Notes: generated by a model not told the origin, from the letters alone. A stretch of 64,000 bases of DNA from Leptolyngbya sp. FACHB-261 (GCF_014696065.1 NZ_JACJPL010000026.1:1-64000), one strand, 5' to 3'. Positions 16,338-26,935 are shown, counted from the first letter of the stretch. Made by a program: numbers and translations.

Positions 16338-19300
16338 GTCGCAAAGAACCTAAATCCCTTTGAGGGATTGAAACGTCTACGGGACCAGCGCCACTAGCAT
16401 AAGCACCCGCGTCGCAAAGAACCTAAATCCCTTTGAGGGATTGAAACGCTACGGGATTGTGGGCTGCATCACAAAAAGCCCCCGTCGCAAAGAACCTAAA
16501 TCCCTTTGAGGGATTGAAACGGGACACCTCTATTTTAGGCCCGGACCTACTGCTGTCGCAAAGAACCTAAATCCCTTTGAGGGATTGAAACGCAAAAGAG
16601 CCAAGGCGATTGCGCTTAACTTGGCAGGTCGCAAAGAACCTAAATCCCTTTGAGGGATTGAAACTTGGCATTGCAATCAGCCCGCAATGAACCGGACGCG
16701 TCGCAAAGAACCTAAATCCCTTTGAGGGATTGAAACAGGTTGCGGCTGAGAGGTCCGAGGCTTGCGGCTTGGTCGCAAAGAACCTAAATCCCTTTGAGGG
16801 ATTGAAACGTTAGCCATTGCTGGGAGCCGCCAAGCTCCCAACAGGTCGCAAAGAACCTAAATCCCTTTGAGGGATTGAAACTGAAAGTGATTTGTTGAAT
16901 CACGATTACAGGTGGCTGTCGCAAAGAACCTAAATCCCTTTGAGGGATTGAAACATGACACCCATCTCACACTTGCCCTCTTCTACCCGAGAGTCGCAAA
17001 GAACCTAAATCCCTTTGAGGGATTGAAACGTAAAGGCTCACTCGACTACCTACCTAGCTATCCTGTCGCAAAGAACCTAAATCCCTTTGAGGGATTGAAA
17101 CCTGGCAGCGACACACAACCTAGGTCAGTCGCCTGTGGTCGCAAAGAACCTAAATCCCTTTGAGGGATTGAAACAGGCGTCACCTATCGCCCTGATAAAT
17201 ACGACTTGATGTCGCAAAGAACCTAAATCCCTTTGAGGGATTGAAACGGGGCACCGTAGGAGGGCAGACCGCGCCGCTAATGGTCGCAAAGAACCTAAAT
17301 CCCTTTGAGGGATTGAAACAGGCTGACTGCCAGCAACAGTTGACCGGCTCTGATCGTCGCAAAGAACCTAAATCCCTTTGAGGGATTGAAACCACACCCC
17401 AATCTCTTCTACTTCGAACTGCCAGGTCGCAAAGAACCTAAATCCCTTTGAGGGATTGAAACATCACTAACACAGTAGACCCTATCTGTGTCCCTGGTCG
17501 CAAAGAACCTAAATCCCTTTGAGGGATTGAAACCTTTAATGATGCTCGCGCTCGGTCCATCAACATTTGTCGCAAAGAACCTAAATCCCTTTGAGGGATT
17601 GAAACGAGGAAATCAATGCGCGACTCACTGAGGTTGGGCTTGTCGCAAAGAACCTAAATCCCTTTGAGGGATTGAAACATCGCCTGCGGAAGCTGTTTGT
17701 TTTGATGGTTCTGTCGCAAAGAACCTAAATCCCTTTGAGGGATTGAAACTGAATCAGGCTGAACACACTAGGGTGTGTAATGCGGTCGCAAAGAACCTAA
17801 ATCCCTTTGAGGGATTGAAACGTAGCGCTTGCCAAAGTGTGAGGCCAGCGCTGGCAGTCGCAAAGAACCTAAATCCCTTTGAGGGATTGAAACTTGGAGC
17901 GGGCGATTGTGAACATCGCTCGCCACTACGTCGCAAAGAACCTAAATCCCTTTGAGGGATTGAAACATCGTTGGTCGTGCCAACGATCACTGAATGCCTA
18001 GGGAGTCGCAAAGAACCTAAATCCCTTTGAGGGATTGAAACCATCCATTGATAAGCCCTTTCCGAAACCTCACCCCGTCGCAAAGAACCTAAATCCCTTT
18101 GAGGGATTGAAACGCTAACTTGTGTGTGGGCATATCGGAGGGATCTGGTCGCAAAGAACCTAAATCCCTTTGAGGGATTGAAACGTGATTTGCGCTTTCA
18201 AACCTTCGAATCATTTGCTGTCGCAAAGAACCTAAATCCCTTTGAGGGATTGAAACTGCTGTTCCTGCGATTCACGCATGATTCGCTTGAGCGTCGCAAA
18301 GAACCTAAATCCCTTTGAGGGATTGAAACTTTTCTGCATGTGGCGATGCAGAGTTTGAGGAGGATGTCGCAAAGAACCTAAATCCCTTTGAGGGATTGAA
18401 ACCTGACAGCGGGTGGATTGAACGCAAGCTGATGCGGTCGCAAAGAACCTAAATCCCTTTGAGGGATTGAAACATCTAAAGAACAATTCTCCCACTTGCC
18501 TTTGTAGTGTCGCAAAGAACCTAAATCCCTTTGAGGGATTGAAACTTCGTAAACTGCACGCCTAGCAGTTACATTGCGTGGAGTCGCAAAGAACCTAAAT
18601 CCCTTTGAGGGATTGAAACGCGTATTTACATCGAGGTCAAACCGGAGTTTCTCAGCCGTCGCAAAGAACCTAAATCCCTTTGAGGGATTGAAACTGATAA
18701 TCGCCTCCGCACCCCTCAAGGACCCCTAGGTCGCGAAGAACCTAAATCCCTTTGGGGGATTGAAACGGTATTGAGGCGATCGATAATCTCGGGCCTGTTC
18801 TGTCGCGAAGAACCTAAATCCCTTTGAGGGATTGAAACTTTACTGCGGGAAACTATCCGCCTCAGGCTCCAGCGAGTCGCGAAGAACCTAAATCCCTTTG
18901 GGGGATTGAAACTACAGCCGCTAGAATTGACGACTAACTCAGAAGTATCGCGAAGAACCTAAATCCCTTTGAGGGATTGAAACAATACCTGCCCACCCGT
19001 GAGAGGGGTACACTCCCTTGTTGCAAAGAACCTAAATCCCCCTGAGAGATTGAAACTCCAAACCCGAACCGACCGGAACCGGAGAAAATCGTCGCGAAGA
19101 GCCTAAATCCCTATGAGGGATTCAAACTCTCTAAGACTTCAGGGGGCGTCTGGTATGTACGTCGCGAAGAAGCTGAATCCCTATGAGGGATTGAAACGCT
19201 AGCCGATGGGTTCTAGGGCGCACTGGGAAGCTATCGCGACAAACCTAAATCCCTTTGAGGGATTGAAACCTGAATGTGGCGGGAAACCGCCAGAGTGACT

Positions 19301-20370
19301 TTAAGTCGCGAAGAACCTAAATCCCTTTGAGGGATTGAAACAGCTCTCTCACGATCCACTGGCCATCAGCACCGGCGTCGCAAAGAACCTAAATCCCTTT
19401 GAGGGATTGAAACGTCAAGCTCTACCTAGAGTCCGAGGTACATCGACGAGCAATGGCGAAGAACCTAAATCCCTTTGAGGGATTGAAACTTGATTGTTCA
19501 ATTATGACCTAGATTGCTGTTGGACATCGCGAAGAACCTAAATCCCTATGAGGGATTGAAACTCCTCATATGTGAAGCAGGCTGTACCCCTACTGCTATC
19601 GCGAAGAACCTAAATCCCTTTGAGGGATTGAAACCGCGCTGATACACCTAATTGCAAACGCACCCGAGCATCGCGAAGAACCTAAATCCCTCAAAGGGAT
19701 TGAAACATAACTAGCTTAAGTTGGATCAACTAGCGAAGGAAAATCGCGAAGACCCTAAATCCCTTTGAGGGATTGAAACTTGATTGTCCAATTGTGACCT
19801 AGATTGCTGTTGGACATCGCGAAGAACCTAAATCCCTTTGAGGGATTGAAACTGCACCTGGTCTTTGTTGGCTAGCTGGCGTAGGGCGTCGCAAAGAACC
19901 TAAATCCCTTTGAGGGATTGAAACATTTAAGCCTCCAATAAAAGTGTTAACTGTCCTTGTCGCAAAGAACCTAAATCCCTTTGAGGGATTGAAACGGGTC
20001 CCTCCAGGCCAACTACACCGATAAGTTGGCGTCGCGAAGAGCCTAAATCCCTTTGAGGGATTGAAACGGTGCTGCACTATTACCTGGGCTTTGCTACGCC
20101 CGAACGTCGCGAAGAACCTAAATCCCTTTGAGGGATTGAAACGGGATAACGCAGGCAGAGAAGCCAGAATCCCTGGGAGCTGGCGCGAGCAGGTCGCGAA
20201 GAAGCTGAATCCCTATGAGGGATTGAACCCAAGCATAAATTCAGGCATACTTTTAATATTTATCACGAAGAAACTGAATCCCTATGAGGGATTGAAACGT
20301 GCTGGCCCACAAGCTTCTGTTCAGCTCACAGAGGTCGCGACAAACCTAAATTCCTTTTGGGGATTAAAAG
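16338..20370 (+). CRISPR. CRISPR array 2: 56 repeats of 37 bp, 55 spacers
   Basis: I count 56 repeats from 16338 to about 20370, with a period near 72 bp. The repeat begins GTCGCAAAGAACC and ends GGGATTGAAAC. It shares its 3' hairpin with array 1 but differs in the 5' half. Repeats 1-33 appear identical. From 18730 on most copies drift (GTCGCGAAG, ATCGCG, AGCTGAATCCCTATG and others) and the last is strongly decayed, which marks the old end. One copy (19670) carries loop CAA instead of TTG, as if the hairpin top were inverted. Spacers at 19490-19525 and 19780-19815 are near duplicates. No dedicated cas genes flank it. Confidence 0.97.
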
Positions 20371-20507
20371 AACTCAATCAGCTTTTGCAAGTCTTAAAGA
20401 GCTTAGGAAATGCGATCGAATCAAGAGGTAAATAATTTATTTAATGGGCTTGTTTAGGGGGGCTCAATTCAGATCGATTAGAATCCCAACGAACTTGAGA
20501 GGTGTGA

Positions 20508-20840
20508 ATGCCTGTAATTTCTAACCCTGAAATACTAGAGATCCTGATGCCTCTACGAGAATACCTTCAGCAGGAATATCAGGAACGCTTTTATCGCGCT
20601 ATTCTATTTGGTTCACAGGCAAGAGGTGAAGCAACCGCAGCCTCGGATATAGACATACTGATTGTATTGCAAGACCCAGTGGATGCCAGTGAAGAACTTG
20701 AGCGTACCAGTCATTATGTTGCAGGGTTGTGTCTGCAACATAATCTCCTGATTTCCCGACTCTTCATGCCGCGCTCACGCTTCGAGGCTGAGAACTCACC
20801 GCTGCTGCGAAATATTCGCTCTGATGGAATTGTCCTATGA
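20508..20840 (+). CDS. MNT-type nucleotidyltransferase, second MNT/HEPN module
   Basis: 110 residues. [20 protein letters not shown] near residues 35-54 is the minimal nucleotidyltransferase signature with its DxD pair. The stop overlaps the next start (ATGA), the standard arrangement for MNT-HEPN pairs, so it should be the neutralising partner. It starts 138 bp after the decayed end of array 2. It is not closely similar to the MNT at 5698-6135; the pairing with a C-terminal-type HEPN partner and its shorter length suggest another subfamily. The frame is intact. Confidence 0.85.
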   Translation: MPVISNPEILEILMPLREYLQQEYQERFYRAILFGSQARGEATAASDIDILIVLQDPVDASEELERTSHYVAGLCLQHNLLISRLFMPRSRFEAENSPLLRNIRSDGIVL

Positions 20841-21217
20841 CTCCAGAACAACAAGCCTTGCTCGATAAAGCACACCGCAGCTTGGTAGCAGCCCAGAGCC
20901 TAATTGAGCGAGGGTTTTATGACTTTGCTGTCTCCCGTGCCTACTATGCAATGTTTTATATTGCAGAAGCCCTTCTTGATCTAGAAGGGCTCTCTTTCTC
21001 AAGTCATGCTGCCGTTATCAGCGCCTTTGGGTAATATCTAGTCCGCCCTGGTAAAGTTCCCACTGAATTTCATCGTCAATTGATTGATGCCCAAGCCCAA
21101 CGAACGCGCGCAGATTACGATCTAGATCCTGGTTTGTCAAAGATAGATGCTGAAAAGCTCGTTAAACAGTCCCAAACATTTTTATCAATCGCAGAACGAA
21201 ATCTGGACTCTAGTTAG
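20837..21217 (+). pseudogene. HEPN-domain protein interrupted by an in-frame TAA
   Basis: From ATG 20837 the frame gives a HEPN domain: [19 protein letters not shown] then [17 protein letters not shown], then VISAFG and a TAA at 21032-21034. The same frame continues without a shift into YLVRPGKVPTEFHRQLIDAQ, RADYDLDPGLS and stops at 21215-21217, matching the usual C-terminal half of the family. A single C-to-T change from CAA would give this stop. HEPN proteins of this class are toxins or RNases held in check by the MNT partner. The full product would be about 126 residues; the truncated one 65. Confidence 0.82.
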
Positions 21218-21292
21218 AAAAATAGACAACAGAATTGCGATGCTCCTAATTGAGAGTGACAGAAAAGTTATGGTTTTAGTAACAAAAAATTT

Positions 21293-21679
21293 CATCAGGA
21301 ATTTCAAGCACAACACCAGAGCTTTTTGCAGCAGATCGAGGGCATTGAGAAAGAGTCCGATCACCGCTGGTATGCCTCATGGCATTTAGACGACACACTA
21401 AGCGGGAAGGTCAATGAAATTAACCCGGATGTGTCGGGCTAGATCTTTGAGAATACATTAACCAGAAGGCATTTGGGGCGTACTATACGTTCATCGAGAT
21501 TACCGAATATTTGTGTGATCGAACGCTCAACAAGCTGATTCTCGACCGGGTGAATCAAATTTGGCAGTAGCAGTTCGATAGCATTGGCGATTTGCTGGTG
21601 AAGTTGGATGCCAACCTGTGTCGGCAGCTGCTCTATTTGAGTAACCGATTGAGTCTTCGCTCTCTTTGGGACTTTAAAC
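21293..21679 (+). pseudogene. Relic of an Eco57I-like N6-adenine methyltransferase / RM gene
   Basis: Translated remnants resemble this family. In frame 2: DHRWYASWHLDDTLSG and NEINPDVSG, then a TAG at 21440. After a frameshift: NQKAFGAYYTFIEITEYLC and TLNKLILDRVNQIW, a TAG at 21568, then IGDLLVKLDANLCRQLLYL. The GAYYT-x-x-EITEYLCDRT-x-N sequence is a landmark of large type II RM/methyltransferase proteins. The catalytic DPACGSG region would come next, but the minus-strand SDR gene begins there. The gene is truncated, with two stops and a shift. This is a remnant of a lost restriction-modification system. Confidence 0.6.
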
Positions 21680-22345
21680 CTACCAGGGCAACACTTCTCC
21701 ATTGGCGTGCCAGAAAGTGCCTGTGTTCTCCAGCGTTAACTCATTAAGCCGAGTCAGCAATCCCTTCACGGACTCTTCCGGTGTAATACCACCTGTCGTA
21801 AAGTTCGTCATGCGAGTTTGAACTAAGCCAGGATGCAGAATTGCCACCGCAATCCCACGGGGTTTAAGGTCGTGAGCCAGCGACTTACCTGCCATCGACA
21901 ACGCCACCTTTGACATGCGGTAGCCATAGGAACTGCCAGAGGTATTGTCAGCGATCGAACCCATGCGGCTCGTCATCAAGACAATTCTGGAACCTGCTTT
22001 AAGATTGGGTAGGAACGCATGGGTTACTCGTAAACTACCCAGAGCATTTACCTCAAACTGTTCTCGAATGCTGTCGAAGTTCAGGTCTTCCAGCGTCACA
22101 CGCTTGATGATGCCCGCATTGTTAATCAGAACATCGATTGCTCTATCAGCCAAACGAGTACGTAAATCTGCTACTGAGGCATCGGAGGTAATGTCAATTC
22201 CCTCCTCAAGCTGTATCCCAAGCTGCCGCAATTCTTCAGAGGCAGTGCGACAAACTGCAATGACAGTCTCTCCCCGTGCTTGCAGTTGACGGCAGTACTC
22301 GTAGCCAATTCCCCGATTCGCACCCGTAATCAGATAAGTTGCCAT
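21680..22345 (-). CDS. SDR-family oxidoreductase
   Basis: 221 residues from ATG 22345 (MATYLITGANRGIGYEYC); a longer frame to 22399 is less likely because the Rossmann motif should start at once. TGANRGIG is the NAD(P)-binding motif, NNAG follows near residue 85, and SYGYRMSK supplies the catalytic Tyr and Lys. Length fits a classical short-chain dehydrogenase. The substrate cannot be told. It diverges from the gene at 22555, and its end cuts the methyltransferase relic. Confidence 0.9.
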   Translation of the reverse strand: MATYLITGANRGIGYEYCRQLQARGETVIAVCRTASEELRQLGIQLEEGIDITSDASVADLRTRLADRAIDVLINNAGIIKRVTLEDLNFDSIREQFEVNALGSLRVTHAFLPNLKAGSRIVLMTSRMGSIADNTSGSSYGYRMSKVALSMAGKSLAHDLKPRGIAVAILHPGLVQTRMTNFTTGGITPEESVKGLLTRLNELTLENTGTFWHANGEVLPW

Positions 22346-22554
22346 GTGAATTCCAATCGCTTGATTCGAGCGGTACCTCCAGAAAACACCTACAGGCAAG
22401 CTGAAAGTGTCATCTGCTATCAGGCTACCAACTTCTTCTACTACGATTCATTGGCACCAAAACCACGAGCACTAAATCCGAATTTTTGCCATAGACAGAA
22501 GCGGAAGTTCAGTTAAAGTTGCCAGTGTAATCCCTTGACAGGAGTGCTTCTACC

Positions 22555-23775
22555 ATGTCTGAGCGTCCCTATGATGTTGTCCTTTACGGAGCTAGCGGGT
22601 TCGTGGGCAAACAAACCGTACAGTACTTTGCGCACCATACCTCCTCTAAAGAAGTCCGTTGGGCAATCGCTGGACGAAACCGTCAAAAGTTAGAAGCCGT
22701 TCGGGATGAAGTCGGTGCAGCAGTTGATGTGCTGGTGGCTGACAGCCAAGATCAACAGGCGATTGATCAAATCGTCTCTCAAACGCGGGTGCTGCTCACC
22801 ACAGCCGGACCCTTTGCTGTTTATGGCAATGCCCTTGTCGATGCCTGTGTTCGTTTCGCAACTCATTACGTGGACATTACTGGCGAAACACCCTGGGTTA
22901 AAACACTGATTGATCGCTACCATACTCGGGCAGCCGCCGATGGTACCCGCATCATTCCCTGTTGTGGCTTTGATTCGGTGCCATCCGATCTAGGCACTTA
23001 TCTGGTGGTTCGTCACATGCAACAACAACTGGGCGTACCTTGCAAGAGCGTGAATGGCTGTTTTCAGGTTGTTGGTGGTCTTAACGGAGGCACACTGGCC
23101 TCTGCTTTCAATCTCTATGACTCACAGGGGCCAGTACAGATGAGTGAACCCTTTCTGCTGAATCCATCCACACCTCATGAAGCTGAAGCCGAACGCAACC
23201 GTGACCCGCAAACACCATCTTTTAATGCCGACCTCAACACTTGGGTTGCTCCCTTCTTTATGGGACCTGTAAATACCCGCATCGTGCGTCGCAGTTCTGC
23301 CCTGTATGAAGAGTGGCAGGAACCTTACGGAGCTGACTTCACTTATCAGGAGTACCTCAAGGTTGATGAACCCCTAGCATCACTGAAAGCAACCGGCATC
23401 ACCGCAGGCATGGCTCTGTTTACAGGTGTTCTGCAACAACCGCAACTGCGATCGCTGCTGCAACCCATCCTGCCCCAACCTGGTAATGGACCTTCTGAGC
23501 AAACGATGAATCAGGGCTGGTTTTCCTGTGAACTGGTGGGTACTAGTGTTGATGGACGAAAAGTACGGGGATTGATTCGAGATCAAGGCGATCCTGGCAA
23601 TCGAGCGACGGTCAAATTTGTTTGTGAATCTGCCTTGAGCCTAGCGCTCCAATCCGATGAGCTACCAGGTGGTCAGGCGCGGGGAGGCATTCTAACGCCA
23701 GCAACCGGGTTGGGTGACATTCTGGCAGAACGGTTACGTCAGACTGGCATGATCCTAGAGGTGCCGATAGGTTAA
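22555..23775 (+). CDS. Saccharopine-dehydrogenase-like / trans-acting enoyl reductase family protein
   Basis: 406 residues. The N-terminus DVVLYGASGFVGKQTVQYF is a Rossmann NAD(P)-binding motif (GASGFVG), followed by a TAGPFAVYG segment and HYVDITGETPWV, all features of the saccharopine-dehydrogenase-like NADP-binding family. Members act as trans enoyl reductases in lipid pathways or as uncharacterised oxidoreductases. GGAG lies 10 nt before the ATG. It stands alone on the plus strand with a CRISPR relic downstream. The substrate is unknown. Confidence 0.85.
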   Translation: MSERPYDVVLYGASGFVGKQTVQYFAHHTSSKEVRWAIAGRNRQKLEAVRDEVGAAVDVLVADSQDQQAIDQIVSQTRVLLTTAGPFAVYGNALVDACVRFATHYVDITGETPWVKTLIDRYHTRAAADGTRIIPCCGFDSVPSDLGTYLVVRHMQQQLGVPCKSVNGCFQVVGGLNGGTLASAFNLYDSQGPVQMSEPFLLNPSTPHEAEAERNRDPQTPSFNADLNTWVAPFFMGPVNTRIVRRSSALYEEWQEPYGADFTYQEYLKVDEPLASLKATGITAGMALFTGVLQQPQLRSLLQPILPQPGNGPSEQTMNQGWFSCELVGTSVDGRKVRGLIRDQGDPGNRATVKFVCESALSLALQSDELPGGQARGGILTPATGLGDILAERLRQTGMILEVPIG

Positions 23776-23873
23776 CTCAGGTATCGGGTTGGGATAGAGT
23801 AGCTGCTTCTGATCAACGTGTGGCAAAGCAGGAACAGGCTCTTACGGAAGTAGCACTGTGAGCCAACAGGCCG

Positions 23874-24033
23874 GCAACTGGACCTTGAAAACCAAATACA
23901 CCAAGCCTTCCAGCCGCCCACCATCGTGAAGAAGCTGAATCCCTATAAGGGACTGAACCAAGATGAGCGTTGGCGGGCAGGTGCTCAACAAGGGCAGTCG
24001 CGAAGAACCTAAATTCCTATGAGGGATTGAAAC
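23874..24033 (+). CRISPR. CRISPR relic: 33-bp leader piece plus two repeats and one spacer
   Basis: Positions 23874-23906 match the repeat-proximal part of the array 2 leader exactly. A degenerate repeat follows at 23923-23959 (ATCGTGAAGAAGCTGAATCC at its start, ACTGAACC at its end), then a 37-nt spacer (23960-23996) and a better repeat at 23997-24033 ending GGGATTGAAAC. The repeats resemble the drifted copies at the old end of array 2. It has no cas genes nearby and may be a decayed array or a natural mini-array giving one guide RNA. Confidence 0.85.
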
Positions 24034-24159
24034 TGCCTTGGGTGCAATGACTAGGGTAAACTCACGTTTGAACGTTAATCTACGGTGGACTGCTCGATTC
24101 GCGCCCTTGTTTGAAGCCAATCAATGGCGGTCTTGACTCATCGAGTTCCTTCCTGGCGC

Positions 24160-25727
24160 TTATAACGTTCCTCCATCTTCTAAAACAGTTTCAAGTAAAG
24201 GAGCAAGCTCTTGATTCAATCGACCCGCTCGAACAAATTCGGCATAGGTATCAGCTTCGATTGACAGCAGTTCCTCTCGCAGTTGTTGCATCATAAAGCC
24301 ACTTAGATTTGGATATTCATCTTGAAGTTGGTTAATGTCGCTCTGTAAACGAGAAAGCTCTCCTTTGACCAGAGTTTCCTGGTAGCGGTAAAACTCTGAT
24401 TCAATGCCTGGACGTTGCTCAATCTGGCCCAAATGTTGCAATACTCGATTCAACGCAACCTGGTGAGCGATCAGCTCCATGTATTGCTGGCGCACAGGTT
24501 GATCTCCTAAGAGATGAAGCTGTTTCAGCAGAGGTTGAATTGTTAAACCTTGCACTAGCAGCGTAAACAGGACTGCACCAAATACCGTTGCAATAATCCC
24601 TTCTCGATCAGGGAGTGTAGCAGGAATGCTGAGTGCAAGGGCAATCGAAACTGAGCCCCGCAATCCACCCCAACCAAGAATAGTTTGTTCAGCCAGTGAG
24701 ATATCAGAATGAGTAAAACGATTACTCAAAAAGCTCAGACCGTAAACAGCAATCGCCCGTGTCACAGCATTGCTCCTAACGTCACAGCAATAATGCTTAA
24801 GTTATTGCCCAAGACAACAAAATGGATCTGGTCTCCAATTAATAAGAAGACAATCGAATTGACAAAGAACGCTAAAAAGTCCCAGAACTCGGTCACAATG
24901 ATGCGAGTCCGGGGATTCATGCCAATGCGAGAACCAAAGTTGCCTAAAATCAAGCCAGTGCTGACAACGCCAATTACGCCTGAGCCACCTAAGTCTTCAG
25001 TGATCAAGTAGGTTCCGTAAGCAGCAACCAAAGTAAGCGACTGTTCCACCAGTGGCAGGTCAAATCGTTGAGTTAGATAAGAAATGCCAAACCCGATCAG
25101 GCTACCGGCTCCAATCCCAATTCCAACTACTACAAAGAATTCAACTAGAATAGACTGTGCTTGAAATTGAGCCGTTCCTAATGCAAAAGACAAGAGAAAG
25201 CCGAAAGCAACAATCGCCATCCCATCATTGAATAAGCTCTCTCCCTCCATCAGAGTTGTCAGTCGCTTGTCCACTCCCAATTCTCGAAATAGCGCAACAA
25301 CTGATACAGGGTCAGTTGCAGACACACTGGCTCCAATTAATAGAGCCGTAGGCAAAGAGAGACCAGCAATCTGATTGAGCCCCAAAGCAATACCTACAAT
25401 GGAAACGAGCACCCCAACGATTGCAAAGAGGCAAATTGGTATAAGATCCTGCTTCAGACGTGCCCATTGCAGATTCCAGGCAGCTTCAAATACCAGCGGT
25501 GGTAGGAAGATAGAAAGGATCAACTCTGGTGAAAGATTAACGAGCCGCACGTTGAGAAAGGCTAATCCCAAACCCACAATTACCAGCAGTAGAGTGTAGG
25601 GAATTTTGCGAAACCAGCTAACGATTTGGGGCAGTGTTGCTACGCTAAGGGAAACTGAAAGCACCAAAAGAAATTGCTTTAGATTAGTCTCAATTGCGGC
25701 TTCTCCCACTGCGGACTCAATTGCCAT
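24160..25727 (-). pseudogene. CPA1/NhaP-type Na+/H+ antiporter split by a frameshift
   Basis: The first frame (start MAIESAVGEAA at 25727, or 25805) has about ten membrane segments and antiporter motifs such as LPPLVFEAAWNL, SVSATDPVSVVALF and EGESLFNDG. It stops after VTLGAML at 24762. A second frame begins GTGACACGG, overlapping by 4 bp, and continues with TRAIAVYGLS and ILGWGGLRGSVSIALALS, the conserved C-terminal transport motif, then a cytoplasmic helical tail to 24160. One missing G would explain the split. A coupled two-gene arrangement or a sequencing error is also possible. The antiporter would exchange Na+ for H+ at the membrane. Confidence 0.8.
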
Positions 25728-25834
25728 GTCAAAATTCGAGTAAATGTCTTGGATATCATAGTCAGCCTCTCTCCAGATGACACCTATCAAAGGAGAAGAC
25801 TTCAATTGGAAGATATTTTGATGAGATTAAGGTT

Positions 25835-26869
25835 GTGTTTGGGTTGAGAGGCATTCGCGATCGGTTTCATCGCTTGAGAAGCAAGCGGGTTGAGACAAAC
25901 CACGTCCAGCAGCTACAGACAGAACTGCTGGATGAATCGATTTTGAATGCGAGTTACGTGATTTTGATTGTCGGCTCTTGTGCAATCGCCACCTTTGGCC
26001 TGATTGCCAACAGTGCAGCTGTCATCATTGGTGCGATGATTATTGCGCCCCTCATGCTGCCGATTCGGGGATTGGCGTTTGGGGCACTAGAAGGCAATGT
26101 CCTTTTATTTCGCAAAGGATTATTTTCGGTCGTTGTGGGAACTTTGCTAGCGACTGCACTGGCATGGAGTTTAGGCTTGCTAGTCGGACTTCCTAGCTTC
26201 GGCAGTGAAGTGTTGGCTCGCTCTAAACCGACATTGCTAGACTTGGGAATTGCGGTTGCCGCAGGGGGAATTAGTGGCTATGCCAAGGTTCAGCCCAAGA
26301 TTTCGGGCAGTTTAGCAGGAACGGCAATCGCGGTTGCCCTGATGCCTCCAGTCTGTGTCATTGGTTTAGGTCTAGCCCAGGCAGATTGGTCACTTAGCCT
26401 GGGAGCGACGCTACTCTACCTGACCAATCTGCTGGGTATCACGCTGGCTTGTATGCTGACGTTCCTACTGGCAGGCTATACGCCGCTGCAACGAGCACGA
26501 AAAGCGTTAGGTTGGGCTATTGCTCTCACCTCCGCCCTTCTCATTCCTCTTACCATTGGCTTTGCAGAATTGGTGCGTCAGGCTCGACTGGAAAATAGCC
26601 TTCAATCTGCGCTGATCAATCGCACCATCACGTTTCAGCGTATTGAGCTGTTGAGCATCAATACCAACTGGTTGACAACCCCTCCGCAAGTGCGATTGGG
26701 TGTGAGATCGTTAGCACCTATTACGCCAAAGCAGGTGCAACTCCTAGAAACATTCGTAGAGCGAGAGATGGGACGACCCTTTACCCTCATTTTTACCGTC
26801 AGCCAGGTGGAAGAGGTGACACGGGAGGGTGCAGTGGGGCAACCTGAGCGCCAACCTCCTTCGGACTGA
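25835..26869 (+). CDS. DUF389 family membrane protein
   Basis: 344 residues from a GTG start. Several strong membrane segments carry the family hallmarks GLIANSAAVIIGAMIIAPLM and GSLAGTAIAVALMPPVCVIG. DUF389 proteins are inner-membrane proteins of unknown role, often with an acidic or signalling tail. It begins about 110 bp from the divergent antiporter start, so the two may share a regulatory region. The following 157-codon membrane gene is on the same strand. The family assignment is firm, the function unknown. Confidence 0.85.
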   Translation: MFGLRGIRDRFHRLRSKRVETNHVQQLQTELLDESILNASYVILIVGSCAIATFGLIANSAAVIIGAMIIAPLMLPIRGLAFGALEGNVLLFRKGLFSVVVGTLLATALAWSLGLLVGLPSFGSEVLARSKPTLLDLGIAVAAGGISGYAKVQPKISGSLAGTAIAVALMPPVCVIGLGLAQADWSLSLGATLLYLTNLLGITLACMLTFLLAGYTPLQRARKALGWAIALTSALLIPLTIGFAELVRQARLENSLQSALINRTITFQRIELLSINTNWLTTPPQVRLGVRSLAPITPKQVQLLETFVEREMGRPFTLIFTVSQVEEVTREGAVGQPERQPPSD

Positions 26870-26935
26870 TAATTATTAGAGTAATATAAAGTATCTCGCG
26901 TTTTGGTGCAGCGTGTATCAAAAGGGATTAGCAAT

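Noticed and set aside
16130-16363. 77-codon ORF just upstream of array 2
   Set aside because: It spans the leader and the first repeat, has no recognisable domain, and the leader is conserved as DNA with array 1.
16338-20370. Array 2 as evidence of a type III system
   Set aside because: No cas10-cyclase, csm or cmr genes lie nearby, and its leader and hairpin match the I-D array.
21439-21702. 87-codon minus-strand ORF
   Set aside because: It is opposite the methyltransferase relic, where the plus strand shows the family motifs.
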